From positions 3,872,711-3,936,710 of the forward strand of contig OZ018413.1 of the NCBI GenBank assembly GCA_963969595.1: a DNA stretch of 64,000 bases. Reading direction: 5' to 3'. Both the position numbers and the translations under genes were made by a program. The stretch's first letter is position 1. Each line of letters opens with the position of its first letter. Shown one piece after another: positions 11,621 through 23,475 of the stretch. This stretch comes from Neckera pumila (Eukaryota > Streptophyta > Bryopsida > Hypnales > Neckeraceae). The notes under the pieces were generated by a model. It searched no databases. It worked only from the letters and a program-made list of their open reading frames with translations, and was not told the DNA's origin.

Positions 11621-13036
11621 TATGTATGTATGTTTGTATGTATGTTTGTATGTTTGTATGTATGTATGTATGTATGTATGTATGTATGTATGTATGTATG
11701 TATGTATGTATGTATGTATGTATGTATGTATGTATGTATGTATGTATGTATGTTTGTATGTATGTTTGTATGTATGTATGTATGTATGTTTGTTTGTTTG
11801 TTTGTTTGTTTGTTTGTTTGTTTGTTTGTTTGTTTGTTTGTTTGTTTGTTTGTTTGTTTGTTTGTTTGTTTGTTTGTTTGTTTGTTTGTTTGTTTGTTTG
11901 TTTGTTTGTTTGTTTGTTTGTTTGTTTGTTTGTTTGTTTGTTTGTTTGTTTGTTTGTTTGTTTGTTTGTTTGTTTGTTTGTTTGTTTGTTTGTTTGTTTG
12001 TTTGTTTGTTTGTTTGTTTGTTTGTTTGTTTGTTTGTTTGTTTGTTTGTTTGTTTGTTTGTTTGTTTGTTTGTTTGTTTGTTTGTTTGTTTGTTTGTTTG
12101 TTTGTTTGTTTGTTTGTTTGTTTGTTTGTTTGTTTGTTTGTTTGTTTGTTTGTTTGTTTGTTTGTTTGTTTGTTTGTTTGTTTGTTTGTTTGTTTGTTTG
12201 TTTGTTTGTTTGTTTGTTTGTTTGTTTGTTTGTTTGTTTGTTTGTTTGTTTGTTTGTTTGTTTGTTTGTTTGTTTGTTTGTTTGTTTGTTTGTTTGTTTG
12301 TTTGTTTGTTTGTTTGTTTGTTTGTTTGTTTGTTTGTTTGTTTGTTTGTTTGTTTGTTTGTTTGTTTGTTTGTTTGTTTGTTTGTTTGTTTGTTTGTTTG
12401 TTTGTTTGTTTGTTTGTTTGTTTGTTTGTTTGTTTGTTTGTTTGTTTGTTTGTTTGTTTGTTTGTTTGTTTGTTTGTTTGTTTGTTTGTTTGTTTGTTTG
12501 TTTGTTTGTTTGTTTGTTTGTTTGTTTGTTTGTTTGTTTGTTTGTTTGTTTGTTTGTTTGTTTGTTTGTTTGTTTGTTTGTTTGTTTGTTTGTTTGTTTG
12601 TTTGTTTGTTTGTTTGTTTGTTTGTTTGTTTGTTTGTTTGTTTGTTTGTTTGTTTGTTTGTTTGTTTGTTTGTTTGTTTGTTTGTTTGTTTGTTTGTTTG
12701 TTTGTTTGTTTGTTTGTTTGTTTGTTTGTTTGTTTGTTTGTTTGTTTGTTTGTTTGTTTGTTTGTTTGTTTGTTTGTTTGTTTGTTTGTTTGTTTGTTTG
12801 TTTGTTTGTTTGTTTGTTTGTTTGTTTGTTTGTTTGTTTGTTTGTTTGTTTGTTTGTTTGTTTGTTTGTTTGTTTGTTTGTTTGTTTGTTTGTTTGTTTG
12901 TTTGTTTGTTTGTTTGTTTGTTTGTTTGTTTGTTTGTTTGTTTGTTTGTTTGTTTGTTTGTTTGTTTGTTTGTTTGTTTGTTTGTTTGTTTGTTTGTTTG
13001 TTTGTTTGTTTGTTTGTTTGTTTGTTTGTTTGTTTG
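11621..13036. repeat. Giant compound microsatellite (TATG)n-(TTTG)312
   Basis: Bases 11621-11788 are TATG units with occasional TTTG variants. From 11789 to 13036 there are 312 consecutive TTTG units with no interruption. A four-base unit read in triplets gives a 12-base cycle without stop codons in any of the six frames, so the long ORFs here (repeating C-L-F-V on plus, N-K-Q-T on minus) are artefacts. Confidence 0.98.
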
Positions 13037-13200
13037 TAGCATGGACAACTTCCTGACCGTGCGTCCCCCGGCTGCGTGTTTGGTACCGTCGGAAAGCTCT
13101 CGCCGAGGAGGGGTGCACCGGCTTGGTTTCGTGGCGTTTGGAGCGGTGGTGCAAAAGTTATTGAATTTCAAAGTATTGATTGATTAAAAAATTAGAAAAT
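13037..13200. other. Short GC-rich unique segment after the microsatellite
   Basis: About 130 bases with much higher GC than the surroundings. Frames entering from the microsatellite continue into it, but no domain or splice pattern is recognisable. It could be a remnant exon or promoter. Confidence 0.3.
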
Positions 13201-13233
13201 TACTTTTACTTTGATTTTGGTTGCGTTCTTGGT

Positions 13234-13305
13234 ACTGGGAGTGGAACCGAGAGTAGAATTGGGAGTAGAATCGGAAGTAGAACCAGGAGTGGAACCGGGA
13301 GTAGA
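13234..13305. repeat. 12-bp minisatellite, six copies
   Basis: Six consecutive 12-base units fit ACYGGGAGTRGA with small substitutions. On the minus strand the repeat stays open (Ser/Thr-rich or Phe/Tyr-rich depending on frame). No gene is supported. Confidence 0.85.
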
Positions 13306-13439
13306 TGAAAATTGGGCCAACGGCACAGGGCCACACTAGTGATATATGATTTTGTACGTGATTCTTGGGGGCCCACACGACTTGTTGTGATTTCAAACAC
13401 TCATATTTTTCAATCCACACATTGAAAATGTCTGAAATT

Positions 13440-13596
13440 TTTTCCACAAATATGTTTTCAAATCAATATACTACAAGATTCTACAGTTACATGTGTCCAA
13501 ATTAATTTTTTTTCAAAATTTGGTACGTCTATTACAAATGGTAGTCTTAGAGCATTTTTAGTGAAAACATAATCATGGAACTTTAGGGGTTATAGA
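13440..13596 (+). mobile_element. TTAA-family right-end fragment
   Basis: The segment ends ATGGAACTTTAGGGGTTA near 13596. Read in reverse complement it matches the left end at 44739 onward over about 150 bases, including the strings TATGTTTTCAC and TACCAAATTTT. Its left terminus was not found. Confidence 0.45.
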
Positions 13597-13895
13597 CATA
13601 TAAAGCATTACTTCCAAATCATATCTACAAAGATATTGTTTCACTTACTCTAAATGAAACTAAATTATGAGCTAGCTCATTAGGATGATCAATTCCTTTA
13701 AGGCTCTTATTCAATATTAACCTTAGTTTATGATAAGACTATCCAATTTCTTGATCTTATTTTCATTCTTTAGACTCACAATCTATATTCTCTTTAACAC
13801 TCAAGCCATAATATCTATTTGACCAAGCCTTATTCACTTGTCAATAATTATGCCAAAATCTCCTTGGCTTTAACATGATTTTAAAGTGCACTTAA

Positions 13896-14712
13896 CCCCT
13901 AACTGCCTTAGCGACCATATATGGTTGCTCCAAAATTTCAGGCTTGTTTGGGTATAGGCAATTAAATTCCTTTGATTGGTTAAAAAAATTTTACGGGCAG
14001 TATTGAAGGTTAACTATTGGAAACTTTTATTTTTCACCAAAAAAAAGTAAATATTTGATTTTTGAGAGGTCTTCAAAGGCATATATGTATCATTAGTGGA
14101 AGAGTAAAGCTTGCAAATTTTACTTGATTTCCCGGCTTTGAACAAAGCTTGCCAATTTCACTTTATTTGAGATCTAAAAAGTTGTACTTATCCATTTGCT
14201 TTGAAAATGGTCCCAATGGATAGAATAAAGTGTTTTCATGATTTTCACCTTTGAAAATTTAAACATGCAAGTGCTGATTTGGAGTTATATACAATTTCTA
14301 CTTATCAAATAAAATTGAATTTCAACAACTACAAAGTGGATTGTGTAATGATTTTGATAGCTCTTCATTTGAATTTAAGTTTTTAGAAGTGCATTTTAGT
14401 GTGCTAATGCAATTTCAAATTGTTCATGTCAAATCCAACCCCCAAAAACTCTTATATGATTGTAAATTCTTTGGCTACAATTGAACAGATTGAACAGATT
14501 GAACAATTGAACAGTTAAGTGTTGTATAAATCTCACAACTCCTATGCAATTTTACACTCAAAGTTGGTAAGCACACTAATAAGCAAACTCTCTAAACATC
14601 TATACATTTAGGTTTTGAAAAAAAAAACAATTTGCTTTATTAGAAATAACTATAAGCTCATGCTCTTTTTTCGAAGGAAAAACACATTTGGAAAGGCTTA
14701 GGCACTTAGGGG
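13896..14712. mobile_element. TTAA-flanked MITE, 817 bp
   Basis: The left terminus CCCCTAACTGCCTTAGCGAC and the right terminus (reverse complement CCCCTAAGTGCCTAAGCC) are inverted repeats, each bordered by TTAA (13892-13895 and 14713-14716). There is no coding capacity. The TTAA border with C-rich tips resembles piggyBac-type non-autonomous elements. Confidence 0.65.
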
Positions 14713-14716
14713 TTAA

Positions 14717-16053
14717 GACCAAATAGTGCTCACCCTAATTTCTCTTAAGCTAGTCATCATCTACTCTATTTGTTCTCAATATTTTAAATTCATGTGTGAT
14801 CTTAATTTATGCCATATCTTGACTCAACTTGTCATATGGATCTTAACCACATGATATCAATTACTCTTGTTTATTTGTTCATAGAAGTATTCTTTAATTC
14901 AAATTGATACATCAGTTTGAGTCTCCTTACATCCCTTTCATAAAATAGGTTATATCTAGTGTGCAAGATTCCAATGATAACCTATAACAGTATAAGATTT
15001 AAAATATAAAAGAAAAGAAAAGATAAATTGACACCAACCCATGCTTCAAAGTAGTTCTAAGCTTTCTATCTAATTCTATCTATTAGATGTAGCACAATGA
15101 TTCAATTAATATTCCAATCTTCCATGTCTAAATTCCAACAGATTTTTCTATAAGTCTATACAATGGCTAGTAATATGGTTTCAAATTCTTCAGACCATGC
15201 TACATAAACTTGCATCATCCAATAATACAAAACAATCATATACAAACAAATTAAGGATAAATTCAATTAGCAAACCAAAGACTTTAAAATACTTCAAGCT
15301 CTTATCTAGCCTTAGTCTACATCATGTCTTTCTCCATCTCATCTCTCAAATCAAGTTCATCCACACAAATTGCAAAGTAAATACTTATATTTAGAATTTT
15401 ACAATTACAAATCCATTGCAAAAAGTTATTCTAAAATTTTCAATATTTAGGATGTAATTAATTATAAGGAAAAAATTTAATCTTCAATTTCAATTTTTAT
15501 TTATAAATATGGGTGCTTGCAATTACAAATTAGAAGGTTTATTTGGATGTAATTCAAATCCAAAATCCACAACTTTTGTTTATACATCAATACCAAATTA
15601 TTTCTCTAAATTGTTGTTTATAATACATCTTTACAAAATTTCAAATCAATAGATGAATCAATGTGTTTAGGATTTATTTAGATTCATAAATCTCTTTTTT
15701 AGTATTTTGAATGTTCTCACTTAACTTTTGCATGACAAGACCAAAATATACAAGTATAAGATTCAAAGCTTGTGTCATCTCAATTGCAAATACTTGCATT
15801 CAATTGATTTAAGAATGTTTCAAGCAATATTAGGTGTATCGATATTAGATAAAATCATGTCTCTATATCCAATCTTTGATTGCCACTTCTTTTGGAAATG
15901 GGCTCCATTGATGTATGTGAATCCAATTCATAAATAAGCCTTTGGCATTTGAACAAAAGAAATGTTTGCTAAGAAATTAACTAGCATGGAGAGCTCATTG
16001 CTATACATCGGCTCATACTGTACCATATAGTCATTCAATAAAATTGAATTATA
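14717..16053. other. AT-rich intergenic DNA
   Basis: No gene or defined element is recognisable in this interval. Confidence 0.4.
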
Positions 16054-16690
16054 AAATTATAAATATAATTTAGTAAAATTATAAATATAATTTAGTAAAA
16101 TTATAAATATAATTTAGTAAAATTATAAATATAATTTAGTAAAATTATAAATATAGTTTAGTAAAATTATAAATATAATTTAGTAAAATTATAAATATAA
16201 TTTAGTAAAATTATAAATATAATTAGGTAAAATTATAAATATAATTTAGTAAAATTATAAATATAATTAGGTAAAATTATAAATATAATTTAGTAAAATT
16301 ATAAATATAATTAGGTAAAATTATAAATATAATTTAGTAAAATTATAAATATAATTAGGTAAAATTATAAATATAATTTAGTAAAATTATAAATATAATT
16401 TAGTAAAATTATAAATATAATTTAGTAAAATTATAAATATAATTTAGTAAAATTATAAATATAATTTAGTAAAATTATAAATATAATTTAGTAAAATTAT
16501 AAATATAATTTAGTAAAATTATAAATATAATTTAGTAAAATTATAAATATAATTTAGTAAAATTATAAATATAATTTAGTAAAATTATAAATATAATTTA
16601 GTAAAATTATAAATATAATTTAGTAAAATTATAAATATAATTTAGTAAAATTATAAATATAATTTAGTAAAATTATAAATATAATTTAAT
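16054..16690. repeat. 22-bp AT-rich tandem array, about 29 copies
   Basis: The unit is AATTTAGTAAAATTATAAAT plus AT. Most copies are identical. A variant with AATTAGGT starts at 16221, 16265, 16309 and 16353, exactly 44 bases apart, so this part amplified as a dimer. Flanks to about 16760 hold decayed units. Confidence 0.95.
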
Positions 16691-16760
16691 ATAAATATAA
16701 ATATAACTTAATATAATTATAAATGTAATTTGATATAATTATAATTATAATTATTTATTA

Positions 16761-17439
16761 TATTTTATGATTTTATAGTCATTCATATAGTCAATCAAAG
16801 ACCCATACCTTTGATAATTCAGGCTTTGCGCAGGAAATACTATGTCATGGAAAGTTGGTTACCATGGCATAGTAAGTTTAAGCCCAAAGGGTTCTATTCT
16901 AGAGAAAGGTGGCAAGGAAAGTATGACCATTCCATTAGAGAAAAAATTAGCCTTTGGAAGGACCCTGAAATTTAGTTAACAGGGCTGAAAATTGCTTTTT
17001 TTCCCTATTTCCATGCAGCAGATTTTGCAATGACAATGGCGCAGGAAGTCTTTTTTGCAAATAAAAATTAATAAATTATATAGATATATATGTATTAATT
17101 ATACATGTATATTTTAATCTTAAAAAAAAATAATTAAAAAAAAATAAAAATAAAATATGAAAGTTGATTGTTTTAGTGAGCAGCTAGCCAAGCTAACTGC
17201 TCAACTGGGACCATTTCAAGATTGACAAGCCAAGCTTGAAATATCTTGGCCTATCAATCTGGAGCAGCCTTCTAGAGGACTACTTTTTTCTCTAATAAAT
17301 AAAAATGTGGTTCATTTGAAGAATGCATTTTGTGATGTAGCCAATTCATGATGTAGCCAATTCATGAGCCCATCAAACAAGTGATTTACAGATAAAAGAA
17401 TACAACACTACTTGTTGCACTTAAATGCAATGGATTTTT
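16761..17439. other. Unique AT-rich DNA
   Basis: No gene or element is recognisable. Confidence 0.4.
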
Positions 17440-19850
17440 TGAACTTGTTTAGGAAATGGACTCTTTTATTTTAGGCAAGAGTCTAGATAAGACAATTTTG
17501 CAAACAATTAGGTAAATTACCTTCTTGGATAAATTTCTTGAGATGATCCATTTTGTATTTAGGAACCAAACCAAAGTTAGAAAATAAGTGTACCTAATAT
17601 TGATCCTAAAATATTAAATTCATAGGACCTTTATTTTACAAAAGACTCTAGACTGGATGGTTTTGTAAACAAGTCACAATTGGGTGCAATTACCTTAGTT
17701 ATATGATAATTTTTTTGACATGATGAGATCCACAATTAGGGACCAAAGACAATAAAAAAATAGGTGTACCTAGCTTAACTATACAATATTATATTCATGG
17801 GACTTTGCATCAAACTGGGACAATTTTCCAAACGAAGTCACTAGTAGGTGCAATTACTGTATAGAATAAATTTCTTAATGTGATCTAATACATAGTTAGA
17901 GAGTGAATTATATAGAATAAAATAATAGATGTACCAAACATTAATCCCTAAAGGACCATGGAGGCATCTAGATTTCCAAAATTATAAAGATCTATTATAA
18001 TATGCAACTTAAAACAATATTTTAATAATGACTCTCAAACAAAAGTTATAAAATTTGATTTATAGATCATTCACATCCATATGGTTGGATCAACTAATTC
18101 ACAAATCATATTTTTTTTTAAATTTGGAACCATAAGTTAAAAATTCCTTCTAAAAGCAATTGTAGATTGAATATTTATGCTTTCTACAAGATTTTTTTTC
18201 CTAAAAGTTTAAAACATTGAGTTCTAATCATAGTGATTTTTGAAGATTTTTATTTTATTTTTTGATTCAAGTCATTTTTGAAGGGTCATTTTTTGCACTG
18301 AAAAAGTTAGTTTTTGAGACTAGACCTACCAATACCTTTTGAATTATAGAATATTTGCAAAGCAAAATCTTCATAATCCATATATGCAAATATTAAGGAA
18401 CTAACATAAGAATCTCCAAAAACAATTGATGGATGAAAAATGTATTTGTGTGAGTTTGGAATGTGTTTCCATTCATTCATTGTTCAAATAAAATCAAATA
18501 TCTTGTAAGAAATTTTTTTGTTGGTGTAATGGGGTACAAAGTTAGGAATCCAATACAAATTGAAAAATAGGTGTACCTAATTTCAACCCTACAAGTTTTA
18601 TGTTCATAAGACTTTCATTTTAGGCAAGAATCCAAATGAGACAATTTTAAAAATCAATCACAATTAGCAAGGTATACTTTCCTTAAAAGATAAATTTGTG
18701 ACATGATGGCACATAAAGTTAGGAAGCAAAAACAAAGATAAAAAATAGGTGTACATAGCATTGATTTTGGGCTTTGATGTTCATAGGACTTTCATCTTAT
18801 TCAACAATATAGATTGGAAAGCTAGCAATCATGTTAGCGTTGTCATGATACAAGATAAAATTCCTCATGAGATGGGATCCAAAGTTGGTGGAGAATATAT
18901 ACTTCAAAAATAGGTGTATTGAATTGATCCTAGGCTCTTATGTTCATAGGATTTTCAATTTCTGGAAGAATCTACATAGATACAGTTTTGCAAATAGGTC
19001 ATCATCAAGTGTAGTTATCTTATAGGATAAATTCTTGACATAATATGATCCAATTAGATTGAAAGACAAACTCAGAAAATGAGTGTACCTAATTGACCCC
19101 AAGTTTTATGTCCATAGGAATTTCAATTTTTGCAGGAATCTAGATGGTGACAATTTGGCAAATAGGTCACCATCAAGTGCAGTTTTTTTATAGGATAAAT
19201 TTTTGACATGATGGAATACAAGTTAGGGAGCATGTATAGAACAAAAGACTCTTAGATGAAATTGAGAATTAAAGGAAAACTTTTAGAGTAAGTCCGGAAC
19301 CCAAAGAAGGTCCTATGAGCAGGTCTGGAACCAAATCTAGAATCAAAGAAAGGTCACCATCAAGTACATTTATCTATATAGGATAAATTCTTGACGTGAT
19401 GCAATCCAAAGTCAAAAAGAAGACAAATTCAAAAATAGGTGTACCTTATTAACTCTAGGCTCTTATATTCATATAATTTTTCAATTTATTGAAGAATATA
19501 GATGGGGACATTTTTGCAAATAGGTCACAATTAAGTGCACTTATTTTGTAGGATAAATTCTTGACGTGATGCGATCCAAAGTCAAGGATAAGATAGACTC
19601 AAAAAATAGTTGTACTCAATTGACCCTAAACTCTTATGTTTATAGGATTTTCAATTTATGTGAGAATTTAGATGGGGACAATTATGCAAATAGGCCACCA
19701 TCAGGTGAATTTATCTTATAGGATAAATTCTTGACGTAAAGGGATACAAAGTTAAGGAGCATGTCTAGAACCAAAGGAAGACTCTTAGAGCGGGTCTAGA
19801 ATTTAAGGAAAACTCTTAGAACAAGCCCGGAACCGCAAGAAGGGCCTTAT
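17440..19850 (+). repeat. Satellite array, ~170-bp monomers (copy 1, forward)
   Basis: The landmark GGATAAATTCTTGAC recurs in diverged form near 17528, 17700, 17862, 18508, 18683, 18850, 19021, 19190, 19375, 19548 and 19720, with spacing of about 162-185 bases. One gap of ~646 bases (17862 to 18508) holds inserted DNA starting TTAATCCCTAAAGGACC at 17941, a TTAA-family left end. The array finishes with ~30-base units containing GGTCTAGAA and CTCTTAGA (about 19740-19850). The opposite-strand relative is at 32.9-35.4 kb. No genes. Confidence 0.8.
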
Positions 19851-20460
19851 ACTACAAAAAATACGTCGTGCTCATTCCAAAAATCCAAACTTCTGTTACT
19901 TTCACTCATTGGATGCTAAAAATGATCTAATGTTAGTAGCCAAGTCAAACCCATGTTTTGCCCGTTTGTGATTTTTTCTACTCACCCCATGTTTTTTTGC
20001 TATTTCAAGGAATGAAAAGCCCATCTTAAAGCTATTAACAATGTAGTTTTTTGTTCATTTTTAGACCTACTTCTACTTCACAATATTTTAAAGAGTAAAA
20101 ATCAAATGTGTTTCTTTTGAAATTATATCCTAAACTTCCAACTCAATTCTTTAGTACAACAAGTATTAAATTCAAAGTCTATAGTACAAAAATTTCCACA
20201 AGTGGTGGTCAAAATCATTTGAAATTGCAAGACAACATTCAAAAAAACATTTTTTCTAACTTTCAATGCTAATATCTTCCAATTTGTACGATCAAACTTC
20301 ATGAGACTTTTACCACATGATCAAAGACAAGTCAAGTACAAGATCTTGTAGATAGATTTTAGGAAATTTGTATTTTTTATTTTCTTGAGCAAATGTATTA
20401 GAAATGGCAATTGAGTGTATTTTGACAGAAAAATGGCCTTAGAACCTTAGAAGTTAATGT
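19851..20460 (+). mobile_element. Array-flanking sequence joined to a TTAA-family right end
   Basis: Bases 19895-19970 match, in reverse complement, the sequence just outside the array at 32.76-32.93 kb, including GATCTAATGTTAGTAGCCAA. From about 19985 to 20457 the sequence matches the 3' part of the TTAA family (compare 2640-3163 and 40320-40735), ending CCTTAGAAGTTAA. Two repeat families therefore abut here. Confidence 0.6.
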
Positions 20461-22140
20461 CTAGTCTTAATGAAGTTTTGAAGACCAATCGTCCACCTAT
20501 GTCAAAGGAGTATTGTTACTAAGTATGTGTACTTCTAATTTCCATTGCTGAGGTCTCCAAACCCCCAAATAGGACCCAAAACCTTCAGTGGACGTCATTG
20601 GTAGTCCAAAGAATAGTTAAGCCTCAGTATTATTGAATAAATTGTACTTCCTCCTTTTTTAAATAATATTGGTGTTGCAATTGTAAATAATATTGGTGTT
20701 TAACCTTAAGATTTAACAATGAGAACATACCAAAATGTAATGGAGCAGGTCATACAATTTTACAACAATTGCACCTATGCAAACTCAAATCTTCAAATTA
20801 AGCATCGGATATGTACAACTCAAAAGATATAGAGGTTAGGAAATGTGAAAGGATGAATATTTTCTTCTTCCAACCTCTTTTTTTCTCTTCTACACACCCA
20901 ACGCTTGATTTGAAGTCTTGGAGTGCAATTAGTCTAAGAACATACAACTTCCTTCATCAAATTTTCAAATGCATTTTCATGACCAAAGGGTAGAAAAACA
21001 AGGTGAAACTAAGAACAATCCTTCTTTTCATCTTCCAACCTCTTGATGTGAACCTTCAATGTTTGATTTGGTTGAATAATGAGTTTATGGAGTAGCACTT
21101 ACTCTAATATAGTGTAATTTATTCCATTAAATGATCAAATACATCCAATTTCATAAGGTTAGAGTAAAAAAATAAGGCAAAAGATTAGGTGAAATTTACA
21201 ACGTAATCCTATTGAAACCAAAGTTCACATGTACCAAACCCCAATAATTGAAAGTAGGATCGTCTATAAATCAAGCACGTAAATGTTCAAAAAAATATAG
21301 TGAAGAACCAATTGTTAGATTCAAAAAATGATCCATGTTCAATGACTTCTTCATACATGTTTTCAATGATGATTGTCCATGTTTATATTATAGGTGTTTA
21401 TAAGATTTTAGTATAAAGTAGTTTGTAACTTGCCTCCACGTCGTGTTCAAATATGGTAGAATAGGGAGCAAAGATGAATATATCAAGACTATAGATGGAT
21501 GAAAAATAAATGGCCATTGTAGGATGCAAGATAAATCATAAATAAAAGAGAAACAATAAATCTTAGAAGCTATGTGTGCAAAAACCAATTGGATATATTT
21601 GAGAGAATTTTTGTAGACTCATGTGCATGCTATGTTGACCAAAAGAGAGGATATTTTCAAAATGGGCCCAAAGCACTAAGAACTTGAGCAATTTATTTGC
21701 TCATTTTTTCTTGAGATTAGATAGAATGTAACCATAAGATCTTGTAGTTCACATTGAGAGTGAGAGCCTAAAAAACTTTCAGATTATTCAACCGCACAAT
21801 TTCGTAGATATTTAAATTTGAAGTTTTATTTGGATCAATGAAAAAAACAAGACAGTCATAGTGAGAATATATTTTTTAAATGATAACTTCTTGTATTCAA
21901 TGAAAGACAAACGTTGAAAATGCTAGTTTAAAATTTCACAACATTTTGGTCGTTTTGCAATTTTTGGTCGTTCCGGAATGAGAGTAATATTTGTAAGAGA
22001 CATAAGAGTGGGCACACTTATCTTCTTCAAAAAATTCCAAAAGGCGATATTTACCTTGGAATTCAATGAAACTACCACCATTGGATTCATAACAAAGTCT
22101 ATTTCCTAAAAACAATTGTTAAAAAAAAAACTCAATTTGA
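20461..22140. other. AT-rich intergenic DNA
   Basis: No gene is recognisable. The final part may belong to the element whose right end follows. Confidence 0.35.
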
Positions 22141-22184
22141 GAATAGGCAGCTATCAAATGGTCACTTGGGTCATTAGGGGTTAA
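22141..22184 (+). mobile_element. TTAA-family right terminus
   Basis: GGTCACTTGGGTCATTAGGG plus G is followed by TTAA at 22181-22184. It resembles the right end of the element at 55133-55672. The left end is not identified. Confidence 0.45.
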
Positions 22185-23475
22185 TACAAGAGGATCTTGC
22201 TTTGGACACATCATAGTCCATTCACTGAACGCAGCCATGTGATTCCTGCCACAGCTGTGAACTCAATAGCCTTCCACTCTGAGAAATTAAGCTTAATGCA
22301 TACCGGTCGTAAAATTATGAAACTTTTTGCATTCAGAGTGGAATTTATTTATTTTTTCATGGAAAATTTACTGGAAATTGTTTGACCGTGTCCACCGCCT
22401 CCAATCTCCTTTCAGCTGATAAATGGTCGCTTTCTGGCCCTTACATTAATTCAATAACAGAAAGTGCAATCTGTTCGCATTGAAACTGTGCAGTGTATTC
22501 AACAATTGAATGAAAATCCGGTTGTCATACGAACTCGGTTCATACAGTTTGGAAAAAGTCAAACAACTCTTCCCACAGCAATAGCTAATTCAGAATGGTG
22601 AGTTTTCGACACCAAACCAGACAGACATGGAATAATTCAGTCGAACTGAAGAATCAAAGATTTCTCCAACATAGAAGAGGTACCTTGGTTCTGTGAGATG
22701 CGGGTCTGGACTGAGCACCTCAAGACCCAAAAATGACCTTCCTTCTAAAGCTTCAAACTCTATCACCAGTCGTATATAATTGTCTTGACGTACATATCAT
22801 TATCCCTAACTCATAGCCCCAGCGGATTTATGCCATTCTATCAGGATACGGCGAGTCAACTGTCCAAATTCACTAGGACATTTATAACGAACTCGAATTC
22901 GACCAAGAGACGTCACTCCATTTCAGAGAAAAATACAACAAGCACACAACTGTTTCCATAGAAAAAGGTACATCCTGCTACATGATGGCTAAGACCAACT
23001 ACATACAAGGAAATCTACTCGAGGTAGACAAAAACAATGGCCCCCCAAAGTGGAAAGAAAAACAAATGGTGCAAAAGCATTGAAATGGGGATATTCCAGC
23101 GTAATGCCTGATAAGTCTACAAAGCTTCCTACTGCAGCCTTCTTTTGGCTGGCAGAAGATGTTTGTTAAGTACCTGATGACCAAAAGCATTTGTAGGCGA
23201 TGATGTCGCCCCTTGAGTAACGGCACAGAACGCACCATCTACAAAATCACTCCCCATGTCCATCACCAAATTACCAGCAGGAGAAAAGAATACACTACAA
23301 TTCAAGTGATCCCAATTTCCACAATGAAGTGGACACAGGTAGGCTGTGGCGAATCACCCGTGAAACCTAATCTAGGATGTCAGCTGAGACGTAACCGAAG
23401 CGTAAGAGATCCTGGAAGTCAATGATTATGACTAGCTCCAAAAACTGAGCTAAGTCATAACAGTTCGTATCATTT

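Noticed and set aside
11427..13187. Several overlapping ORFs of 469-575 codons on both strands with CLFV or NKQT repeats
   Set aside because: They are the inevitable six-frame translation of the TTTG microsatellite, which contains no stop in any frame; no domain or codon bias supports a gene.
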